Source of the DNA: Gordonia otitidis NBRC 100426
GTDB taxonomy: Bacteria; Actinomycetota; Actinomycetes; Mycobacteriales; Mycobacteriaceae
Reading direction: 5' to 3'
Assembly (NCBI RefSeq): GCF_000248075.1
Contig: NZ_BAFB01000256.1
Span: 1 to 59,536 of the forward strand
Length of the DNA stretch: 59,536 nucleotides
Positions 18,399-26,434 of this stretch are shown piece by piece. The notes under the pieces are model-generated. The model had not been told where the DNA came from. It saw only the letters and a program-made list of their open reading frames with translations, and searched no databases. Made by a program: the position numbers and the translations under genes. Within the stretch, counting starts at the first letter, position 1. Each line of letters starts with the position of its first letter.

Positions 18399-19358
18399 AT
18401 GCCTACGCAAGGACGGGATCGACTCCGCGAACTGCTCGACGCCGTGCTCGCCGACGACAACTCGACACTCGGGAACATGGCCGCAAGTGTCTACTCGTCG
18501 CCGTTTCACTTCAGTCGACGAGTTGCACGGGACGTCGGCGAGCCGCCGGCCGCGCTCCGACGCCGCGTCCTCCTCGAACGGGCCGCATGGCAGTTGCGAC
18601 ACGGAGCGTCGGTGACCGATGCGGCCTTCGCCGCGGGCTATGAGTCAGTCGAGGGTTTCAGCCGCGCGTTCGGGCGCGCTTACGGTCACCCGCCGAGCGC
18701 GATGCCGTCGGGCGTCGAGGGGCGCGGGCACTGGTTGCCTGCCCCGAACGGAATCCACTTCCATTCGCCGACAGTCCTCTACGTCGCGGGATCGAGCACG
18801 TTCGGCGATGGGACCACGGCGTCGAGCGGTGACCTGGTGTCGCTGCTCGTGCGCCACGACGTCGACGACATAGCCGCGTTGCTCGACGTCGCAAAGTCGT
18901 TGAGTGACGAGGACTTCGACCGGGTGCACTTGCCGGGAAACACGACGATCGCCTGGGACGGGCACGACGAGTCGTTGTCCGATGTGCTGCACCATCTCGT
19001 GTTCGCCACGGTGCCGTGGATGGCCAGTATCGACGGCGACGACCTACCCGACGCGGACATACGGTACAGCGCGGCGGAACTCGCCGACCGATACGACGAC
19101 ATCGCCCCGCGGTGGCTGGCGACGGTCCGTGAGATCGACCGACGCAAAGCGTGGGCGGACAGCATCGTCGACGCGCTGTGCGATCCGCCGGAATCCTTCG
19201 TGCTTGCCCACATCGTCGCGCATGTGCTGACGTTCTCGGCTCATCGTCGACAACTTGCCCGAACGATGTTCGCCCGGGTGGGGATCGACACCTCGGCGCC
19301 CGAACTCGACCCCGACCCGATCATGTGGCAGCGCAGGCAATTCGGAGGTGTCCAGTGA
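18399..19358 (+). CDS. AraC-type HTH regulator fused to a DinB-like domain
   Basis: The 319-residue protein starts with an AraC/XylS DNA-binding domain (residues about 8-100) that includes NMAASVYSSPFHFSRRVARD and FAAGYESVEGFSRAFGRAYG. Residues about 150-310 look like a DinB/YfiT-type four-helix domain (DDIAALLDVAKSLSDEDFDR, LHHLVFATVPW, HIVAHVLTFSAHRRQ) with His residues placed as possible metal ligands. The HTH is N-terminal, the reverse of classic AraC proteins. Its stop overlaps the GTG of the next gene (GTGA), so the reductase may be its partner or target. Confidence 0.85.
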   Translation: MPTQGRDRLRELLDAVLADDNSTLGNMAASVYSSPFHFSRRVARDVGEPPAALRRRVLLERAAWQLRHGASVTDAAFAAGYESVEGFSRAFGRAYGHPPSAMPSGVEGRGHWLPAPNGIHFHSPTVLYVAGSSTFGDGTTASSGDLVSLLVRHDVDDIAALLDVAKSLSDEDFDRVHLPGNTTIAWDGHDESLSDVLHHLVFATVPWMASIDGDDLPDADIRYSAAELADRYDDIAPRWLATVREIDRRKAWADSIVDALCDPPESFVLAHIVAHVLTFSAHRRQLARTMFARVGIDTSAPELDPDPIMWQRRQFGGVQ

Positions 19359-19903
19359 GTACGACAACGCGGTTTCGCTTCTACACGGCGACGAGTCTCG
19401 ACGGCTTCCTCGCCGATGCCTCCGACTCACTCGATTGGCTGCTCACTCAACCGATCGACGACGACGGTCCGATGAACTACGCCGACTTCATCGGCGGTAT
19501 CGGCTGCCTGGTGATGGGGTCGACCACCTACGAGTGGGTCGTCGAACACGAAGTGGAACAGGGTAATCCGTGGCCGTACGAGATCCCAGCGTTCGTGTTC
19601 TCCACGCGCGACCTCGCAACCGTCGCCGAGAGTGTTCGTGTCGTGTCCGGGGCACCGGGCGTTCACCGTCAGGCCCTTCTCGACGCGGCAGCTGGTCGCG
19701 ATGTGTGGGTCGTCGGGGGCGGCGATCTCGCCGCCCAGTTCTTCGCGGCCGGGATGCTCGACGAACTCATCGTCTCGATCGCACCGGTCCTGCTCGGTTC
19801 GGGACGGCCGCTCTTCACCGCGCGGTGCGATCTCGAACTGCTCGACGTCGCGCGTAACCGCGGGTTCATCTGCGCGCGTTACGACGTCGCGGCGTTCCGC
19901 TGA
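19355..19903 (+). CDS. Dihydrofolate reductase-family protein (RibD C-terminal-like)
   Basis: The 182-residue protein starts at a GTG that overlaps the upstream stop by 4 bases. It has the DHFR/RibD_C fold signatures: FYTATSLDGFLADASDSLDWL at the N-terminus, LVMGSTTYEWV, DVWVVGGGDLAAQF and LIVSIAPVLLGSGRPLF. Proteins of this family are NADPH-dependent reductases, often of unknown substrate, and are common next to AraC or DinB genes. The stop codon lies inside the first copy of a hairpin repeat. Confidence 0.88.
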   Translation: MSTTTRFRFYTATSLDGFLADASDSLDWLLTQPIDDDGPMNYADFIGGIGCLVMGSTTYEWVVEHEVEQGNPWPYEIPAFVFSTRDLATVAESVRVVSGAPGVHRQALLDAAAGRDVWVVGGGDLAAQFFAAGMLDELIVSIAPVLLGSGRPLFTARCDLELLDVARNRGFICARYDVAAFR

Positions 19904-19965
19904 ACGCTTGTGCCTTGTCGGCGTTCAGCGGAACGCTTGTGCCTTGTCGGCGTTCAGCGGAACGT
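19892..19965. repeat. Three copies of a 16-base hairpin motif, two in 29-base tandem
   Basis: The motif GCGTTCAGCGGAACGC (or its reverse complement) occurs at 19892-19907, 19921-19936 and, with one change, at 19950-19965. The spacing between the second and third copies is 29 bases, and the segment CTTGTGCCTTGTCG is repeated. Each copy folds as a perfect stem (GCGTTC with GAACGC) and a 4-base loop. The first copy includes the stop of the DHFR-like gene. The block precedes the DUF222/HNH gene. Confidence 0.8.
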
Positions 19966-20039
19966 TCACTCCGAAACCCTGTCAGTACCCGCCGATACGA
20001 TGCCCTTATCGAACACATCATCGATCTCCAGGGGTGGCC

Positions 20040-21428
20040 ATGGCCGGCGGCAGCACAGACATATTCGACGAGGCTGATCCGTGCGAGCTGGCGGTGGGGG
20101 AGATCGCCGACCGGCTGGAAGGCTACGCGGGCCAGATCGCGAGTATGACTGCCCGGTTCCTGCTCCTGGTGTCAGAATTCGACCGACGCACCGGCTGGTC
20201 GGGTGACGGGATCATCTCGTGCGCACACTGGTTGACGTTGCGGACCGGGCTGTCGACGCGAACCGCGCAGGAGTACGTGCGGGTGGCACGCACCCTCGAC
20301 GAATTGCCGAAGATACGTGTGGCGTTCGCGCAGGGGCGGTTGTCGTACTCGAAAGTGCGTGCACTGACTCGCGTCGTGACACCCGACCGCGAGGACGAAC
20401 TGCTCAACGTCGCGTTGTCCGCCGACGCCGCCCAACTCGAGCGGGTGGTCCGGGCTATCCGCTCCATAGATCAGCGGGAGCGCGAGGCCACCGAGGGTGA
20501 GGTCGAATCAACCGCGTCGTGGGAGTGGAATTCCGACGGCACCCTGTCGGTGCGGATGCGTTTGTCGGCGGTAGACGGGGCGTCGTTCATGGCGGCGACG
20601 GTCCGCGCCGAGTACGAGCGCACGCGGACGTCCGGGTCCGACGACCGCGGTCCGACCGTCGCCGATCTCGTGGCCGCACAGATCGAACGAGCCGGTGGGG
20701 CAGATCGCGAAGCCGACATCGAGGAGGCCGGTCTCGAGCCTGCGGATAGACGGCTGTGGCGCCACACGCCTGCGAACATCGCACCCGCGGTGGTGCTGAT
20801 GGCAGAGACGATGCAGTCAGCGATCGAGGTGCCCACGTTCACGCCGGGTGCCGAAGTGGTCGTCCACACGCATGAGCGCGGCGAGGGCGTAGCTGACCGC
20901 ACCGCGGCAGTCGCTCCCGATGCGCACGTCGAGGGTGGTCCGGCCCTGTCGGCGGTGGAGGTGGCTGAGGTGTCGTGCTCCGGCACGACGACCGACGTCC
21001 GCCATGATCGGAGGGGGACGGTGACGTCGTGGGGGCGTCGAACGCGGGTGCCGTCGACGCGGACCTTGCGGGCGATTCTGGACCGTGACGGCGGGTGCCG
21101 CTACCCGGGATGCGGACGGACACGGCACCTGCACGCGCATCACGTCCGGTTCTGGTCGCGTGGCGGGGCCACGACGCCCGACAACCTGGTGCTGCTGTGT
21201 TCGTCGCATCACCGAGCGCTACACCGAGGCGAGTTCTCGATCGAGGCGCATGCGTTGCAGCAGTTCATATTTCATCGGCAGGTCGATGGGACCGTGATCG
21301 AGCGGGCGCCGTCGATCAGTGCGGCTCAGGGATGGCGGCCGGCAGCGATCGCCGACGGCGCGGTGGTGCCCGAGAACCCCGGACGGCTCGACCTCGGATA
21401 CACGACCGAGGTCTTGTACGCCGCGTGA
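20040..21428 (+). CDS. DUF222 / HNH endonuclease domain protein (13E12-repeat-family-like)
   Basis: I place the start at ATG 20040 (an in-frame GTG lies two codons upstream), giving 462 residues. The N-terminal DUF222 region holds ELAVGEIADRLEGYAGQIA, GIISCAHWLTLRTGLSTRTA and LSYSKVRALTRV. The C-terminal HNH module reads RDGGCRYPGCGRTRHLHAHHVRFWSRGG split over the zinc-binding Cys pair and HH, followed by NLVLLCSSHHRALH. This is the family known as 13E12 repeats in M. tuberculosis. Its cellular role is not settled. It is flanked on both sides by the hairpin repeat described at 19892 and 21490. Confidence 0.9.
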   Translation: MAGGSTDIFDEADPCELAVGEIADRLEGYAGQIASMTARFLLLVSEFDRRTGWSGDGIISCAHWLTLRTGLSTRTAQEYVRVARTLDELPKIRVAFAQGRLSYSKVRALTRVVTPDREDELLNVALSADAAQLERVVRAIRSIDQREREATEGEVESTASWEWNSDGTLSVRMRLSAVDGASFMAATVRAEYERTRTSGSDDRGPTVADLVAAQIERAGGADREADIEEAGLEPADRRLWRHTPANIAPAVVLMAETMQSAIEVPTFTPGAEVVVHTHERGEGVADRTAAVAPDAHVEGGPALSAVEVAEVSCSGTTTDVRHDRRGTVTSWGRRTRVPSTRTLRAILDRDGGCRYPGCGRTRHLHAHHVRFWSRGGATTPDNLVLLCSSHHRALHRGEFSIEAHALQQFIFHRQVDGTVIERAPSISAAQGWRPAAIADGAVVPENPGRLDLGYTTEVLYAA

Positions 21429-21489
21429 AGGTTCAAGCAGGCCGCCAGCAGTCGCGACGATTCGACGACGAGGACCTTGGCGGCGTGAG

Positions 21490-21507
21490 GGCGTTCAGCG
21501 GAACGCC
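21490..21507. repeat. Copy of the dispersed hairpin repeat
   Basis: GGCGTTCAGCGGAACGCC is a perfect 7-base-pair stem with loop AGCG. It lies 62 bases after the DUF222/HNH gene stop and 28 bases before the 3' end of tRNA-Lys. It matches the copies at 7133 and 19892-19965. Confidence 0.7.
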
Positions 21508-21535
21508 GGCGTAGTGAGCGCCTCGCGATGACGAG

Positions 21536-21608
21536 TGCCCCCAGTAGGGCTCGAACCTACGACCTGCGGATTAAAAGTCCGTAGCTCTACCAACTGAGCT
21601 ATAGGGGC
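21536..21608 (-). tRNA. tRNA-Lys (anticodon UUU)
   Basis: Read on the minus strand the sequence begins GCCCCTA and ends TGGGGGC-A, closing the acceptor stem. The D arm AGCTCAGTTGGTAGAGCT, the anticodon loop CTTTTAA with TTT, and the T loop TTCGAGC are all present. It is 73 bases long and the CCA end is not encoded. Confidence 0.96.
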
Positions 21609-21824
21609 GGGTGCCTCGACGCGGTGGCCGACGCAGGATGTGAGTTTACAGGTCTGCCTGGCAGCGGTGCGTTGACGGTCCGGATGGAATTGTCGATGCC
21701 CTTCACGCCCGAACCGGGTATGGTGTCCACAGGGCGCCTTCTCGCGCGAAATGCGGCCTGACCAGGCGATTTGTGAATTGCGCGAGCGGTGTCCTAAGCT
21801 GAGTCGGCTCCCAACGGAGAACCG

Positions 21825-21897
21825 GCCCCCTTCGTCTAGCGGCCTAGGACGCCGCCCTTTCAAGGCGGTAGCGCGGGTTCGAATCCCGTAGGGGGTA
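21825..21897 (+). tRNA. tRNA-Glu (anticodon UUC)
   Basis: The acceptor stem GCCCCCT pairs with AGGGGGT, the anticodon loop is CTTTCAA with TTC, and the T loop is TTCGAAT. It is 73 bases long. It is the first of three tRNAs on this strand, and the 216 bases between tRNA-Lys and this gene should hold their promoter. A TTGTGA and a TAAGCT sequence shortly upstream are weak candidates. Confidence 0.96.
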
Positions 21898-21935
21898 CAA
21901 CTGAGCCCCTACGGGGGAGCAGGAAAATTGAACAT

Positions 21936-22009
21936 GGCCCTGTGGCGCAGTTGGTTAGCGCGCCGCCCTGTCACGGCGGAGGTCGCGGGTTCGAGTCCCG
22001 TCAGGGTCG
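21936..22009 (+). tRNA. tRNA-Asp (anticodon GUC)
   Basis: The acceptor GGCCCTG pairs with CAGGGTC, the anticodon loop is CTGTCAC with GTC, and the T loop is TTCGAGT. It is 74 bases long and lies 38 bases after tRNA-Glu, so the two are likely on one transcript. Confidence 0.96.
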
Positions 22010-22041
22010 CCAAAGGTTTCCGGTGTCGCACCGGACCTTCC

Positions 22042-22115
22042 GGCCAGGTAGCTCAGTTGGTACGAGCGTCCGCCTGAAAAGCGGAAGGTCGCCGGTTCGA
22101 TCCCGGCCCTGGCCA
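22042..22115 (+). tRNA. tRNA-Phe (anticodon GAA)
   Basis: The acceptor GGCCAGG pairs with CCTGGCC, the anticodon loop is CTGAAAA with GAA, and the T loop is TTCGATC. It is 74 bases long and lies 32 bases after tRNA-Asp. A strong terminator follows 6 bases later. Confidence 0.96.
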
Positions 22116-22121
22116 CTGAGA

Positions 22122-22147
22122 AAAACCACCTGGCAACAGGTGGTTTT
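22122..22147 (+). terminator. Rho-independent terminator after the tRNA cluster (probably bidirectional)
   Basis: AAAACCACCT and AGGTGGTTTT form a perfect 10-pair stem around the loop GGCAAC. A T-run follows on the plus strand and another on the minus strand. It separates the tRNA operon from the convergent DUF1990 gene ending at 22155. Confidence 0.93.
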
Positions 22148-22154
22148 CTTGTAT

Positions 22155-22694
22155 TCAGGCACTGCGTTGCCGCGTCGCCGCTATATGTTCCACCGCGTTT
22201 AGGTAGCGCCGCGTCATCAGCGCCTGGACGGTACGCGCGATCGGTCCACCGAGTCGGGTATACCAACGACCAGGACGTGAGAAGGCGCAGATCGTCGCCA
22301 CCACAGAGTCGTCGGCTCGCCATTCCACCGCGAACAATTCTTCGCCACTTTCGGGATGACCGGGTAGCGTGCCGTAGGCGAATCCGGAGCAATCGGGTTC
22401 GTCGACGACGTACACCACTCGGCACGGGACGCGGATGGGTCCGAGAAACCATGCGGAGCACATCATTACCGTGCCCACCCGGGCCGACGGGGTGCTCGCC
22501 CGTACGGTTAGTCCAGCACCTCGGTGCATTTCGTACCGAAGAATCGCGTCCCCGATGGTCCTGAAGTCGGATTCGCCTCGGCCGACGACGCGTTCTGCGC
22601 GGCTCACGTGGGCATCTGAAGGGAGCGTTCCGCGAGTAGCGCCGATCTCGTCGTAGGTGACTGACGCGCCGATCCAGTTGCCGAGGTCGGTCAT
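22155..22694 (-). CDS. DUF1990 family protein
   Basis: I chose the ATG at 22692-22694 (MTDLGNWIGASVTYDEIGAT), giving 179 residues; an upstream extension of 43 residues looks non-coding. The protein has the pattern of DUF1990: YDEIGATRG near the N-terminus, FRTIGDAILRYEMHRGAGL, then CRVVYVVDEPDCSGFAYGTLPGH split by a conserved YGTLPGHPE motif, and FSRPGRWYTRLGGP near the C-terminus. The function of the family is unknown; a lipid- or polyketide-binding fold has been suggested. No membrane segment is visible. Confidence 0.85.
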   Translation of the reverse strand: MTDLGNWIGASVTYDEIGATRGTLPSDAHVSRAERVVGRGESDFRTIGDAILRYEMHRGAGLTVRASTPSARVGTVMMCSAWFLGPIRVPCRVVYVVDEPDCSGFAYGTLPGHPESGEELFAVEWRADDSVVATICAFSRPGRWYTRLGGPIARTVQALMTRRYLNAVEHIAATRQRSA

Positions 22695-22767
22695 ACCGCG
22701 CACTGCCCTCGGTAGCGGAGTCCGCGGTATGCAGGCACTCGAGTCGGTCTGATCCGAGCGTCCGGTC

Positions 22768-23118
22768 TCATCCGAGTCCCCAGGTGAACCAGGACGCCAC
22801 GAGGCCGACCATGCCGCCGGCAACAGCGAATGCGATGGCGTATCCCACGCCGAAGCGTCGGGTGCGTACCGGGATGATCAGCGCGATCGCAGGGATCATC
22901 AACACGACCCACGCGACCAGCCAGGGCAGCCAGTACGTGGCAATGAGTGGTCTGCTCTGCGGGTAATCCAGCGGGGCCGCGGTCGGCTCCGGGAGGCCGA
23001 GCCAGTCGCGGCTGATTCTCGCGAGCGGGGGCATCGCTACAAACGCGACGAGGACGCCTGCTGCCACGGCGATCGCATCGACGAGCTTGCGCGCGCGAAC
23101 CGTCCGTACATCGGTCAT
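22768..23118 (-). CDS. Small integral membrane protein, unknown function
   Basis: The 116-residue protein has three likely transmembrane segments: VDAIAVAAGVLVAFVAMPP, IATYWLPWLVAWVVLMIPA and GYAIAFAVAGGMVGLVASWF. The start is an ATG and the frame is complete. I do not recognise the family. It is transcribed toward the DUF1990 gene on the same strand, 73 bases away, and is divergent from the NUDIX gene. Confidence 0.7.
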   Translation of the reverse strand: MTDVRTVRARKLVDAIAVAAGVLVAFVAMPPLARISRDWLGLPEPTAAPLDYPQSRPLIATYWLPWLVAWVVLMIPAIALIIPVRTRRFGVGYAIAFAVAGGMVGLVASWFTWGLG

Positions 23119-23237
23119 CGCCTCATTCTAGGAACGCCGCGCGTGTGCGAACGACGACGTCCACCGCTCGTCGGCGTATCGTCAGCGCCCGGAGCCGCCC
23201 ATCGTGAGCGAGTGTCGGGTCATGGTCAACTGGATGT

Positions 23238-23882
23238 GTGACATCCATCGATCGCACGATTGCCACTGATCGCCTGGCGGCGCTCGAGCGCCGCGTCGTC
23301 GACGATCCCGAAGCGCGCCCCGCTGCCGTCGCCATCGTGATCTCGAGTCAGGCGGACAGGCAGGGGATCTGGATCTTGCGACGCCCACTGACCATGCGCA
23401 AGCATGCCGCGCAGTTCGCCCTTCCCGGCGGGCGACTCGATCCGGGAGAAGGGGTCATCGACGCCGCACTACGTGAACTCGAGGAAGAACTCGGGGTCGC
23501 CCTCCATCCCGACGACGTACTCGGACTACTCGACGACTACCCCACGCGATCCGGCTTTGTGATGACGCCCGTCGTGTGTTGGGCACAGGATGCTTCGGCT
23601 CCGTCGCCTAGCCCGGATGAGGTGTCCGAGCTGTTCTTCGTACCTCTCGACGACCTGCTCGACGAACCCCGGTTCATCACCATCCCCGAGTCGCCCCGCC
23701 CGGTGATCCAACTCCCGATTCCAGGGCTGCGCCGCGACCCCGACGACCACTCGCCCAGCGGCCGCTCGGCGTTGCTCCATGCGCCGACCGCTGCAGTGAT
23801 CTATCAGTTCGTCGAAGTTGTGCTGCGAGGGAGGGACACTCGGGTCGACGGCTTTGAGCAGCCGGTATTCGCCTGGAAGTAA
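23238..23882 (+). CDS. NUDIX hydrolase (CoA pyrophosphatase-like)
   Basis: The 214-residue protein has a complete NUDIX box, G(x5)E(x7)RELEEELGV, within [20 protein letters not shown]. Before it lie [18 protein letters not shown] segments typical of the CoA/NADH pyrophosphatase group. It should hydrolyse a nucleoside diphosphate linked to another moiety, with CoA as the best guess. The start is GTG (GTG ACA TCC). It is divergent from the small membrane protein gene. Confidence 0.9.
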   Translation: MTSIDRTIATDRLAALERRVVDDPEARPAAVAIVISSQADRQGIWILRRPLTMRKHAAQFALPGGRLDPGEGVIDAALRELEEELGVALHPDDVLGLLDDYPTRSGFVMTPVVCWAQDASAPSPSPDEVSELFFVPLDDLLDEPRFITIPESPRPVIQLPIPGLRRDPDDHSPSGRSALLHAPTAAVIYQFVEVVLRGRDTRVDGFEQPVFAWK

Positions 23883-23908
23883 AAAATCTGACCCATCGGA
23901 ATGAAATC

Positions 23909-23922
23909 GGACCGCGGTCCGT
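23909..23922. promoter_or_regulatory. 14-base perfect palindrome before yceI, likely operator
   Basis: CGGACCGCGGTCCG is a perfect palindrome. It overlaps the region where a -35 element would lie if TAGAAT at 23925-23930 is the -10 element. The position, 77 bases before the yceI start, fits a repressor site. The regulator is unknown and no regulator gene is adjacent. Confidence 0.6.
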
Positions 23923-23998
23923 TTAGAATGACTGATGGGCCGGAGAGACGGTCCACGGACCACAACGAGAAATCGACAAGAAGCCGAGGAGTTTCACC

Positions 23999-24553
23999 AT
24001 GACCACAAGCACCGTCAAGGCCCCCATCGAGGCCGGCGTCTGGAACATCGATCCCACCCACTCGACCGTGGGCTTCGTCGTGAAGCACCTCATGGTGAGC
24101 AAGGTGCGCGGCAAGTTCGAGACCTTCAGCGGCACCATCACCGTCGCCGAGGACGGCACGCCGTCGGTGCAGGCCGAGATCGACGTCACGACCATCACCA
24201 CCGGCAACCCGCAGCGCGACGGCCACATCAAGTCCGCTGACTTCTTCGACGCCGAGAAGTTCCCGAAGGCCACCTTCGTATCGACGAGCGTGCGCCCCGA
24301 TGGTGACAACTTCGTGCTCACCGGCGACTTCACGCTGCACGGTGTGACCAAGTCGGTCGATCTCGCACTCGAGTTCAACGGCTCGAACGCGGGCATGGGC
24401 CAGGGAGAGGTCGCGGGCTTCGAGGCCAGCACCGTGCTCAACCGCAAGGACTTCGGCATCGACATCGAAATGCCTCTCGAGGGCGGCGGCGTCGTGGTCG
24501 GCGACAAGGTCACCATCAACCTCGAGATCGAGGCGGTCAAGTCCCAGGCCTGA
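23999..24553 (+). CDS. YceI family polyisoprenoid-binding-like protein
   Basis: The 184-residue protein has the YceI lipocalin-like barrel motifs: WNIDPTHSTVGFVVKHLMVSK at the N-terminus, SADFFDAEKFPKATFVST in the middle and LHGVTKSVDLALEF later. No signal peptide is seen, so unlike E. coli YceI it is probably cytoplasmic. The family binds isoprenoid or lipid-like ligands. The ATG start is preceded by CCGAGGAG. A palindromic operator candidate lies upstream and a long terminator hairpin downstream, so it is a single-gene transcript. Confidence 0.92.
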   Translation: MTTSTVKAPIEAGVWNIDPTHSTVGFVVKHLMVSKVRGKFETFSGTITVAEDGTPSVQAEIDVTTITTGNPQRDGHIKSADFFDAEKFPKATFVSTSVRPDGDNFVLTGDFTLHGVTKSVDLALEFNGSNAGMGQGEVAGFEASTVLNRKDFGIDIEMPLEGGGVVVGDKVTINLEIEAVKSQA

Positions 24554-24610
24554 TCCCTCGTCAGACCACTCGTGCTCATCGTCGGATCATCGACGTCACG
24601 TGCGAGTTCG

Positions 24611-24655
24611 AAGCCGGCGCTGTTCCTCCGTCCCCTTGGAACGGCGCCGGCTTTT
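24611..24655 (+). terminator. Long terminator hairpin after yceI
   Basis: AAGCCGGCGCTGTTCC pairs with GGAACGGCGCCGGCTT over 16 base pairs around an 11-base loop, followed by TT. It lies between yceI and the cyclase gene. Confidence 0.88.
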
Positions 24656-24710
24656 GTCTGCTGTCACAATGAGTAGTCTTTTGTGACAAAGCAGGCAGAA
24701 AGGCGTCACG

Positions 24711-26423
24711 GTGCAACCGCAACGCGACTCGGGCGACCATGACGACAAGTGGTCTCGCGCGCGGCGTCGATACTCGACATTCGTCTGGGGCGTCGAGCGG
24801 CCGCCGACGCTGCGCGAGTGGGGAGATATCGGTCGCGCCGAGCGGATCCGCCTCGCACGTCGCGCAAGCCTGATCGCGGGCTCCGCGATCGTCGGCAGCA
24901 ATGTACTCGTCGGTCTCGAAACGTTCCTGCTGGTGCAACTCGCCTACAACGGCGGTCGGATGACGTTCGCCACCACGCTTGGCGCGCCCAACTTCCCGGC
25001 GGTCGTCGCTGCGATCGTGGTCGGGCTCATCGTCAACATCTTCTTCGTGCTCGGAGTGATGACGCCACAGCTGCGGTGGTTCATCAGCGGCAATCTCGCC
25101 GACCGTGCTCGTCGACGTTCCGTGCAGCGGATCCCGTTCGCGCAGGCGGCCGCGACGATGGTCGGCTGGCTGCTCGCAGTGCTGAGCTACGTGCTGCTGT
25201 CGTTGGACAAGCTCACCGCCGACGACCTGCTCGGCGTGGCGGTCGCCTTCGCCCTCGCCGGGGTGTCGATCGGATGCCTCACCTACCTCTTCGCCGAACG
25301 ATCGGCCCGTCCGCTGCTGATCATCGCGCTGCAGGATCAACCCGCAACGCATGCCGTCCAAGGTGTGCGTGCCCGGATGGCGGCGGTGTGGGCGATCAGT
25401 TGCCTCGTGCCGATGACAGGACTGCTCATCATCAACATCGGACGATGGTCGGGACTCCTGCCGCCGGCCGTCGGCCGGATCGACTGGACGACCGTGGTCC
25501 TCGCCGCAGTCGGCCTCGCGGCAGGGGTCCGTGTCATCATGCTGGTCGGGCAGGCCATCATCGACCCGCTCACCGAACTGCGGCACGCCGTGCAACAGGT
25601 ACAGGACGGCGACCTCACGACCCACGTCGACGTCTACGACTCCTCGGAACTCGGAGTGCTTCAGCACGGGTTCAACGAGATGGTCGAGGGTCTCGACGAG
25701 CGTGAGAGGATGCGCGAACTGTTCGCACGACACGTCGGCGACACCGTCGCGCGACTGGCGATCGAACACGGCGTGGGCATGCACGGGTCCAACTGCCAGG
25801 TCGGCGTGTTGTTCGTCGACATCGTCGGCTCGACTTCGTTCGCCGAGCACCGTGCACCCCAGGACACCGCCGCGCTGCTCAATTCGTTCTTCTCCGTGGT
25901 CGCCGACGTGGTGGACCGGCACGGTGGCTTCGTCAACAAATTCGAGGGCGACGCTGCGCTCGCAGTGTTCGGCGCTCCCGTCGAACTCGACGATCCTGCT
26001 GCGGCAGCGCTTGCCGCTGCGCGTGATCTGGCCAGGGGGCTGACCGAGGCTCTCGACATCCGGTGGGGCATCGGGGTCTCCTACGGCACTGTCTTCGCCG
26101 GCAACATCGGAGCCGAACGGCGCTACGAGTACACCGTCATCGGCGATCCGGTCAACGAGTGTGCACGATTGTGCGAATTCGCGCGCAGCGGTCGCTACCC
26201 GGTTCTTGCGAGTGGCGCCGCGATCGACGCGTCGGAGCAGGAGAGCGAGCACTGGACAGCGGTGGACCGCCGCGTCATGCGCGGACGTAGCGAGATCACC
26301 GAGATGTACGCCCCGATCGGACTCGACGGGCACACGCCGCTGTCGATCAGCGGCTTGATCTCGGGTCTGCTCGGCCCCGCCATCCGAATGGCGACCGGCT
26401 CGTCGAGGCATTCCGGCAACTGA
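24711..26423 (+). CDS. Membrane class III adenylate/guanylate cyclase with HAMP domain
   Basis: The 570-residue protein has about six hydrophobic segments in residues 50-280, beginning with LIAGSAIVGSNVLVGLETFL. A HAMP linker follows (ELRHAVQQVQDGDLTTHVDV to MVEGLDERERMRELF), and then the class III cyclase domain. Metal-binding Asp residues lie in VLFVDIVGSTSF and KFEGDAALAVFG, and the substrate region reads VIGDPVNECARLCEFA. It should make cAMP (or cGMP) at the membrane. The start is GTG with AAAGG upstream. A CRP-type site elsewhere in this window makes a local cAMP circuit possible. Confidence 0.92.
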   Translation: MQPQRDSGDHDDKWSRARRRYSTFVWGVERPPTLREWGDIGRAERIRLARRASLIAGSAIVGSNVLVGLETFLLVQLAYNGGRMTFATTLGAPNFPAVVAAIVVGLIVNIFFVLGVMTPQLRWFISGNLADRARRRSVQRIPFAQAAATMVGWLLAVLSYVLLSLDKLTADDLLGVAVAFALAGVSIGCLTYLFAERSARPLLIIALQDQPATHAVQGVRARMAAVWAISCLVPMTGLLIINIGRWSGLLPPAVGRIDWTTVVLAAVGLAAGVRVIMLVGQAIIDPLTELRHAVQQVQDGDLTTHVDVYDSSELGVLQHGFNEMVEGLDERERMRELFARHVGDTVARLAIEHGVGMHGSNCQVGVLFVDIVGSTSFAEHRAPQDTAALLNSFFSVVADVVDRHGGFVNKFEGDAALAVFGAPVELDDPAAAALAAARDLARGLTEALDIRWGIGVSYGTVFAGNIGAERRYEYTVIGDPVNECARLCEFARSGRYPVLASGAAIDASEQESEHWTAVDRRVMRGRSEITEMYAPIGLDGHTPLSISGLISGLLGPAIRMATGSSRHSGN

Positions 26424-26434
26424 CCGGAAGTTCT

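Noticed and set aside
21490..22147. tRNA cluster as an integration site of a prophage or island.
   Set aside because: No integrase, phage genes or repeated tRNA ends were seen on either side.
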